From the NCBI GenBank assembly GCA_036733965.1, contig DAIMZL010000053.1, positions 1 to 22,316 on the forward strand: a stretch of DNA of 22,316 bases, read 5' to 3'. The notes beneath the pieces were generated by a model, which saw only the letters and a program-made list of their open reading frames with translations, searched no databases and was not told the origin of the DNA. Made by a program: the position numbers and the translations under genes. This document shows, piece after piece, positions 16,953 to 22,316 of the stretch (position 1 is its first letter; every line of letters begins with the position of its first letter). The DNA is from JAEXOD01 sp937930275. Its GTDB lineage: Bacteria; Bacteroidota; Ignavibacteria; Ignavibacteriales; Melioribacteraceae.

Positions 16953-18923
16953 ATGAACTATTACGATTTAACAAAAGAAGAGTTAATTGAAGAAATAATT
17001 AAGCTTAAAGGCAAAGTAGAGTTTAATAGCGATAGGGAAATGGAAAACGAAAAGGAGTTTGTTAATAAACTGCTTTTTGAAAATGCGTTTTATAGTTCGC
17101 CAGAAGGTATTATGATTACAAACGGTGAAACCGGCTTAATAATAGCGGTTAATAAAGAATATACAAATTTATTGGGATATACGACTGAAGATTTATTGGG
17201 AAAGAGTATAAAGGAGATTGGTATTTGGATTAATCTTGATAATAGAAAATATTTTATTGAACAAATACTAACTAACGGCTATTTAAGTTACGAAGATGAT
17301 TTTAGAAAAAAGGATGGGGAAATAATTAGACTATCCGCATTTTCTAAATTATTAAAAATTGGTGAAGCAAACTATTTTTTTTCATATATAAGCAAAACAA
17401 GCAGGGCTTTAGAAGAACTTAAGAGAAGCGAAAAAAAATATAAATTGCTTTCGGAAAACATTAAAGACGTAATTTGGGAGATGGATCCCGAAGAATTAAA
17501 ATTTACATATGTAAGTCCTTCTGTGTATAATTTGCGAGGTTATTCTGCCGAAGAAGTGATATTAACTTCTTTTGAAGAGTCGTTAGAACCGGAATTATTT
17601 GAATATATAAAAGTGAAACTTGCCAAAAGACTTGATGATTACAAAAATAACAATTTAGTGCCTAACGGGTTTTTTAGGTATGAAGCAAAACAACCTTGTA
17701 AAAACGGCAGCCGGATTTGGACTGAGGTAATTTCTTCTTATTTTGTTGACGAATTAACCGGTAAATTAATGGTTAGAGGTGTTACACGCGAAATTGAAGA
17801 AAGAAAAAAAAGTGAAGAAAGCTTAAAATTAGCTTATGAAGAATATAAAACGTTATTTGAAAATACGACAGAAGCTATTATTTTAATTCAAGACGGATTT
17901 ATTAAAAAATTTAATAAAGCTGCAATTTTGCTAACGGGATTTTCACCCGAAGAAATTTATTCTGCACCATTTTACGAATTTGTAACAGAAGAATTTAGGG
18001 AAACAGTAATAAATATTAGTAAAAAAAGACTAAGCGGCGAAATTATAAATGAAAAATATTCTATAAAAATTAAAATTAAAACCGGCGGTACAAAATGGGT
18101 TACCGTTTCCGGAGTAAAAATAATTTGGCAGGAAAAACCGGCAACTTTAAATTTTTTAGTTGATATAACAGAACAAAAAGAAATACAAGAAAAATTAATA
18201 GAGCAAAACGAAGAGCTTTTAAGAACAAATAATCAAAAAGACAAATTGTTTTCTATTATTTCTCATGATCTTAAAAATCCTCTTCACATAATATTAGCCC
18301 TTTCAGACGTTTTAACCGGCGAAACGGATGATATATCTTCCGAAGAAAAAGTACAGATTGCTAAGGATATAAGAAAATCCGCAAAAACATTAAGAAAGAT
18401 TTTAGACGATTTATTAAACTGGGCAAAGTTAAAACAAAATCTTATTACTTTTAACCCAAAATCGTTAAACTTAAGTGAATTGGTTAATGATGCATTTCTA
18501 AATAGCTTTGATAACGCAAGGGATAAAAATATAATTATTAACATTAATGTTGATGAAAATTTATGCGTTTTCGGAGACGAAAACCTTCTAAAATCTTTAT
18601 TCCGAAATTTAGTTACTAATGCGGTTAAATTTAGCTATGAAAATAGTGAAATAGATATTAGTGCAGAGTTAACTGAAGAGAAAGATATTTTAGTAAAAGT
18701 AAAAGATTACGGAATGGGAATGCCGATTGAATTGGCTGAAAACTTGTTTGAATTAGGTTATAAAATTCAAAGAATGGGCACAAACAACGAACCGAGTACC
18801 GGTTTGGGGTTGCAGATTGTAAAACATATAACAGAAGTACACAATGCAAAAATTTGGTTTGAAACCGCAGAAAAAAAAGGAACGGTGTTTTTTGTGAAGT
18901 TTTTATATAAAATTAAACATTAA
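16953..18923 (+). CDS. Cytosolic histidine kinase with three PAS domains
   Basis: A sensor kinase of 656 residues with no membrane segment. After an N-terminal helix come three PAS domains at about 40-150, 160-283 and 295-408 (YKLLSENIKDVIWEMD; YKTLFENTTEAIILIQDG; each ending in an 'I(T/S)..K' style helix). A HisKA domain follows with phospho-acceptor His438 in FSIISHDLKNPL, then a GHKL ATPase domain (N556 in the N box, D585 in DYGMGM, and STGLGLQIVK). The start at 16953 (MNYYDLTKEEL) is preferred because it follows the upstream stop by four bases; an ATG at 16935 would add six residues and overlap the upstream gene by 14 bp. No response regulator lies in the window, so the partner is elsewhere. 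It lies 43 bases before motA; a link to motility is possible but unproven. Confidence 0.88.
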   Translation: MNYYDLTKEELIEEIIKLKGKVEFNSDREMENEKEFVNKLLFENAFYSSPEGIMITNGETGLIIAVNKEYTNLLGYTTEDLLGKSIKEIGIWINLDNRKYFIEQILTNGYLSYEDDFRKKDGEIIRLSAFSKLLKIGEANYFFSYISKTSRALEELKRSEKKYKLLSENIKDVIWEMDPEELKFTYVSPSVYNLRGYSAEEVILTSFEESLEPELFEYIKVKLAKRLDDYKNNNLVPNGFFRYEAKQPCKNGSRIWTEVISSYFVDELTGKLMVRGVTREIEERKKSEESLKLAYEEYKTLFENTTEAIILIQDGFIKKFNKAAILLTGFSPEEIYSAPFYEFVTEEFRETVINISKKRLSGEIINEKYSIKIKIKTGGTKWVTVSGVKIIWQEKPATLNFLVDITEQKEIQEKLIEQNEELLRTNNQKDKLFSIISHDLKNPLHIILALSDVLTGETDDISSEEKVQIAKDIRKSAKTLRKILDDLLNWAKLKQNLITFNPKSLNLSELVNDAFLNSFDNARDKNIIININVDENLCVFGDENLLKSLFRNLVTNAVKFSYENSEIDISAELTEEKDILVKVKDYGMGMPIELAENLFELGYKIQRMGTNNEPSTGLGLQIVKHITEVHNAKIWFETAEKKGTVFFVKFLYKIKH

Positions 18924-18966
18924 TTAAATATTTACGATAATAAATAATAACTAAAATTTAATTTTT

Positions 18967-19773
18967 ATGAAAAATATTGCTATAGAAACGTTGTTAGGAA
19001 TTATTTTAGGTTTTGGGTTATTTTTCATCTCAATAGCTGCAAGTACCGATAATTTTTTAATGTTTTTTAACCTGCCCAGTTTGTTAATGGTTGTAGGCGG
19101 AACTTTAGCCGCTACAATGATATCTTTTAGAGGAAGATATGTAATGCAGGCGTTAAAAGAATTAAAAGGTATTTTTACTCCTCAAAATATTAATCCTCAA
19201 ACTTTATACAAAGAAGTAGAAAACATTATAAATTTAGCAAGGGTATTAAAAACAAAAGGGATAGTTGAACTTGAAAACGAACTTCAAAAATCGGAAATAA
19301 AAGATCCTTTTGTTAAATACGGCGGAGAATTGCTGGTTACCGGTTATAAAGGAGATGAGTTAAGAAAAATGCTTAATAATTTTGTGGAAACTTCTTTTGA
19401 ACGAAATATGGTTTTTTCGCATATTTTAAGAACTATGGCAAGTTTTGCTCCGGGTTTTGGTATGCTTGGTACAGTTATTGGCTTAATTATTATGCTGGAT
19501 AAAATGGGAAGTAACCCCTCGGAATTAGGTAGAGGATTAGCTTTTGCTTTAATTACAACTTTATACGGTGTTATATTAGCACAATTAATTTTAAGACCGG
19601 CAGCAGAAAAAGTAAAACAGAAACAAGAAATATTGAGGTTTAGGAATTTACTTATAACAGAGGGTTTTGTTTTGTTGGGTGAAAATCAAGATTCAATGCT
19701 TATTCAAGATATGCTTAACAGTTTTTTAGATCCGGAAAACCATTTTTCCGTTATTAAAAAAGATCGTGCTTAA
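18967..19773 (+). CDS. motA: Flagellar motor stator protein MotA
   Basis: A 268-residue MotA/PomA-type stator subunit that, with MotB, forms the ion-conducting complex that turns the flagellar rotor. Two hydrophobic segments near the N-terminus (about 5-27 and 34-52, VVGGTLAATMISF) and two near 150-215 flank a cytosolic loop. The family's conserved prolines are visible: P162 in SFAPGFGMLGTVIGL and P211 in LRPAAEKV. GRGLAFALITTLYGVILAQL is also characteristic. It is followed by motB after 21 bases. Whether protons or sodium are used cannot be decided from this alone. No other flagellar genes are nearby. Confidence 0.95.
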   Translation: MKNIAIETLLGIILGFGLFFISIAASTDNFLMFFNLPSLLMVVGGTLAATMISFRGRYVMQALKELKGIFTPQNINPQTLYKEVENIINLARVLKTKGIVELENELQKSEIKDPFVKYGGELLVTGYKGDELRKMLNNFVETSFERNMVFSHILRTMASFAPGFGMLGTVIGLIIMLDKMGSNPSELGRGLAFALITTLYGVILAQLILRPAAEKVKQKQEILRFRNLLITEGFVLLGENQDSMLIQDMLNSFLDPENHFSVIKKDRA

Positions 19774-19794
19774 AAGTCCCCAAGTAGAATATTT

Positions 19795-20622
19795 ATGGAA
19801 AATTTAAACGACAATTTTAATCAGGATGATAAATTAAGCAGCGAACAAAAGCTTGCCAAAAAACTGAAAAATGAGCTTTCTAAGCGTAATATTTATGATA
19901 ATGACGAAAAAGGTAAAAAGTCCTTTAAACGGTACTACGGCGATGAAGACTCGGCGTATAAAAGTAAAATTGTTAAAGGGGAAGCCGATGCGGAAGACTG
20001 GCTTACAACCTATGCAGACGTAATTACTTTGATGTTAACATTATTTGTTCTTCTTTTTTCGTATTCTAAAGTTGACCAGAAAAAATTTGAGCAATTAAAA
20101 CAATCAATAAATAAAGAATTATTAAAAAAAGACGAAAAAACCATGTTTGAACAAGTGGAAAAAAATGTAAAGAACATTTTTGAAAGTTCAAGCATGGGAA
20201 ATAAAGTGCTAATTTCTTCCGATCCCAAAGGGTTGCGTATTGAACTTAATAGTAGCGCATTGTATGACCTTGGTTCGGCAGACATAAAACCGGAGATGTT
20301 AGGTGAGTTACGAGAATTAGCACATACTATAAATACTTTGCGTATAAATTTCCCTAATTATTTAGTAGAAGTTGAGGGACATACGGATAATATACCCATA
20401 AATACGGCACAATACCCGTCTAACTGGGAATTATCTACAAATAGGGCTACAAATATTGTAAAACTATTTATTGAAGAGGGGATTCCGCCAAATAGATTAA
20501 GAGCAGCGGGTTATGCCGATAGCCGTCCAAAATTAAGTAATAATGATTCTCAGGGTAATCCGATACCTCAAAATCAAGCTGCAAATAGAAGGGTTGTTAT
20601 ATTTGTGCAGCGAGAAGGTTAA
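19795..20622 (+). CDS. motB: Flagellar motor stator protein MotB
   Basis: A 275-residue MotB: a single membrane segment in DWLTTYADVITLMLTLFVLLFSYS (split here: the ion-binding Asp is D75 in TTYAD), preceded by an unusually long (about 65-residue) charged cytosolic tail, and a C-terminal OmpA-type peptidoglycan-binding domain (about 145-275; VEGHTDNIPIN, NWELSTNRATNIVKLF, RLRAAGYAD, NRRVVIFVQ). It anchors the stator to the cell wall. It lies 21 bases after motA. Its stop overlaps, tail to tail by 4 bp, the last codons of the minus-strand jelly-roll gene. Confidence 0.95.
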   Translation: MENLNDNFNQDDKLSSEQKLAKKLKNELSKRNIYDNDEKGKKSFKRYYGDEDSAYKSKIVKGEADAEDWLTTYADVITLMLTLFVLLFSYSKVDQKKFEQLKQSINKELLKKDEKTMFEQVEKNVKNIFESSSMGNKVLISSDPKGLRIELNSSALYDLGSADIKPEMLGELRELAHTINTLRINFPNYLVEVEGHTDNIPINTAQYPSNWELSTNRATNIVKLFIEEGIPPNRLRAAGYADSRPKLSNNDSQGNPIPQNQAANRRVVIFVQREG

Positions 20623-21647
20623 TTATTAAATAACCGATCCCAAAAACTTCTTTTTTCTTTTTTCTTCCAAAAGTCCGTATAGTTTCTTTGGGTTGTTATA
20701 CCTATTGGACCTTCATAAATACCGCCGTCTTTATAACCGTCATATACTCTTACCGCAATAATATTTTCACCGTTATAATTAAGTAAATTATCCGGTAAAT
20801 AATAACCTCGGAATTTACTATAACTATCACCCAAATTATTATCAACATTAGTCATTTTACCGGTTGAACCGACAAGTTTACCGTTAATATAAACTTGGTC
20901 GAAATCATCAATTTTACCCATAACAAGTACAAGTTTTTGTTCGGATAAAGATTTAGAAACTTTAAATTTTTTGCGATACCAAGCAAATCCGTCATAATCT
21001 TTATATCCTTGGTTTTCCCAATGACCCGGTACTAATAACTCATCCCATTTGTTATCGTTAAAGTTAAAATCTTTATAATCATCGCTATCGCCGGTTCTAA
21101 ATTTCCAATATCCTTCTAACCCAATATTTACCGCAATGCTTTTGTAGCTGTAAATACCGGGCTCGCCGTTAACAATACCGCCGCCTTGTTCGTCATCATA
21201 AACCCTTACGGCAATAGTGTTGTTGCCGGGTTTAATTATTCCCGCCGGAATAGGATATTTACGATAAGTGTAATAAGAAGTAATATAATTTGGCGGAAAA
21301 GATCCGCTTTTACCTATTAGCACACCGTTTATGTAAGTTTCGTCAACATCATCAACAGAACCTAATTCTAAATACAACTGAGTATTTAAATATTTATCGG
21401 AAATAATAAACTGCTTGCGGTACCATGCATAACCGTCGTACCCGTGATAACCTCTATCTTCCCAAAAAGAGGGGACACGTATATCTTCCCAATTACTATC
21501 GTTAAAACCGGAGTTTTTCCAATCTATGTTGTCTCCGATAGAGAATTTCCAATAACCTGATAGATTAAAAACTCGGGTTCGGTCTTCGGCGTGTAAATTT
21601 ACCGCAAGCAGTAACACAAAAGCAATATTTATAATTAAAGTTTTCAT
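20619..21647 (-). CDS. Secreted protein of two tandem GH2-type jelly-roll domains
   Basis: A 342-residue protein with a signal peptide (1-20, LHA then ED) and two internal repeats of about 145 residues, starting at about 31 and about 177. Each opens with GYWKF, continues with (F/N)FND..W, a VP..WE element, GY..YDG(Y/F)AWYRK.F, Y(I/V)NG..(V/I)G..G, and ends with N.IAVRVYD..GGI. This is the beta-galactosidase/glucuronidase (GH2) N-terminal sugar-binding jelly roll, without the Ig-like and TIM-barrel domains of a real GH2 enzyme. It is thus a likely glycan-binding or structural surface protein; no catalytic residues are expected. There is no T9SS sorting domain, only a basic tail (KKKEKRSFWDRLF). 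It converges on motB with a 4-bp 3' overlap. Confidence 0.8.
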   Translation of the reverse strand: MKTLIINIAFVLLLAVNLHAEDRTRVFNLSGYWKFSIGDNIDWKNSGFNDSNWEDIRVPSFWEDRGYHGYDGYAWYRKQFIISDKYLNTQLYLELGSVDDVDETYINGVLIGKSGSFPPNYITSYYTYRKYPIPAGIIKPGNNTIAVRVYDDEQGGGIVNGEPGIYSYKSIAVNIGLEGYWKFRTGDSDDYKDFNFNDNKWDELLVPGHWENQGYKDYDGFAWYRKKFKVSKSLSEQKLVLVMGKIDDFDQVYINGKLVGSTGKMTNVDNNLGDSYSKFRGYYLPDNLLNYNGENIIAVRVYDGYKDGGIYEGPIGITTQRNYTDFWKKKEKRSFWDRLFNN

Positions 21648-21727
21648 AATATTATTATTTATTTAAGTACTAATTTATTTAATTATTTAGTATATAAAAG
21701 TAATTAATTGTAAAAAATTGTAAAACA

Positions 21728-22156
21728 TCATTTAACGGTTAAAAAACGGGATGAATCGATATTTGCTTTTGCAATTTCATCACCAATAAATTTAAATTTT
21801 TTACTTTTATCGTTTTGGCAAAGTGTTATAACGGCACTATTGCTTTTTTCGGTGCCTATTTTATACAAAGCGATAGCTATTAAGTACTTTAAATTTGTGT
21901 TATTACTATTTGTATATAGAGTGCACAATTCATCTGTTACTTCTGCAATTTTGTATTTACCGGCTAAATATACCGCACTTTTGGTTAATCCTTCATTATT
22001 CGATTGTAAGGCAGTTTCTAAATTTTTTATTTTGTTCTCTTCTTTTTGTGAAGGTGATTTTGGTTGAGCAAAAAATAAAGTTGCACTAAATATTAAATAC
22101 AAAAATATAAGCCAGCCAACCATTTTGCGATTATAGTCTTCTTCGTAACTTTTCAT
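21728..22156 (-). CDS. Small secreted HEAT-repeat-like protein
   Basis: A 142-residue protein of unknown function. After a charged start (MKSYEEDYNRK) comes a hydrophobic segment (about 12-31, ending FFA then Q) that should act as a signal or an anchor. The rest is helical with HEAT-like pairs: GLTKSAVYLAGKYKIAEVTDE (read as two helices), then LKYLIAIALYKIG and SAVITLCQND. Such repeats usually mediate protein contacts. GGAAGG lies six bases before the ATG and supports this start over Met12. It is 80 bases upstream of the jelly-roll gene on the same strand, so the two may be co-transcribed. Confidence 0.65.
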   Translation of the reverse strand: MKSYEEDYNRKMVGWLIFLYLIFSATLFFAQPKSPSQKEENKIKNLETALQSNNEGLTKSAVYLAGKYKIAEVTDELCTLYTNSNNTNLKYLIAIALYKIGTEKSNSAVITLCQNDKSKKFKFIGDEIAKANIDSSRFLTVK

Positions 22157-22316
22157 CTTATCCTTCCGGTTTTACTTTGTTAAAAATTTGTTTATTGTTA
22201 ATTATTGTGACGGTAAACATAATAACTAAGTTGTCATCAAAAAGTTATAGTTTGTAACAAGATGTAAAAGAAAAGTAAAAACATGCATTTATAAAGGTGA
22301 CAAGTGAATAGTGAAT
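22157..22316. other. Upstream region of the minus-strand genes, to the window edge
   Basis: No gene is visible. It should contain the promoter of the HEAT-like gene, but no box could be assigned with confidence. The last bases (22303-22315) match, inverted, a 13-bp motif at 5656-5668. Confidence 0.5.
22303..22315 (-). repeat. 13-bp dispersed repeat, copy 2 (inverted)
   Basis: AGTGAATAGTGAA is the exact reverse complement of TTCACTATTCACT at 5656-5668. The window ends here, so the full extent of this copy is not known. Confidence 0.5.

Noticed and set aside
20619..21647. Beta-galactosidase (GH2) enzyme
   Set aside because: Only the N-terminal sugar-binding jelly roll is present, twice; the catalytic TIM barrel and its acid residues are absent.
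21668..21692. TACTAA...TTAGTA hairpin between the two minus-strand genes
   Set aside because: Six A/T-rich base pairs with a 13-base loop in a nearly pure A/T spacer; too weak to call a terminator or operator.

Overview
The window is AT-rich DNA, tightly packed with envelope genes, and looks like a member of the Bacteroidota/Chlorobiota group, most likely an Ignavibacteria-type bacterium (inference). The evidence is: a carboxypeptidase-regulatory-domain TonB-dependent receptor, type IX secretion (T9SS) C-terminal domains with the 'YPNPFNPTT' signature common in Ignavibacteria, a PorV/PorQ-type barrel, lipoproteins with Bacteroidota-like lipoboxes, short or overlapping gene junctions, and a flagellar stator pair (MotA/MotB), which many Bacteroidetes lack. 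No rRNA, tRNA, CRISPR array, transposase or integrase was seen.

Region 1 (1-5448) is a divergent pair of units. Leftward, and running off the left edge, is a gene of at least 795 codons that starts at TTG. It encodes a secreted protein with an N-terminal half resembling the kinase-like module found in large Bacteroidota phosphoesterase/BamA fusion proteins, followed by an Omp85/BamA-type barrel. Rightward is a three-gene operon: a phosphate-porin-like (OprP/OprO-type) barrel, a CotH-family protein-kinase-like lipoprotein, and a secreted PAP2-family phosphatase. Together these look like a surface module themed on phosphoryl transfer, the most unusual part of the window.

Region 2 (5449-5862) is a non-coding stretch with an inverted repeat and a short motif that recurs, inverted, at the right edge of the window.

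Region 3 (5863-13369, closed by a terminator near 13395-13424) is an outer-membrane operon: TonB-dependent receptor, a large secreted protein with a T9SS-like C-terminal domain, a PorV/PorQ-family barrel, and two small beta-barrel proteins. There is no SusD-type lipoprotein.

Region 4 (13476-20622) is a collinear block: two overlapping paralogous GHL10-family glycoside hydrolases (one a lipoprotein, one with a golvesin-like domain and a T9SS sorting domain), a DUF4440/SnoaL-like lipoprotein, a cytosolic three-PAS histidine kinase, then motA and motB. Region 5 (20619-22156, minus strand) converges on motB with a 4-bp 3' overlap. It holds a secreted protein made of two tandem GH2-type jelly-roll domains with no catalytic domain, and a small secreted HEAT-like protein. 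All functional calls come from reading motifs by eye; no database search was possible.
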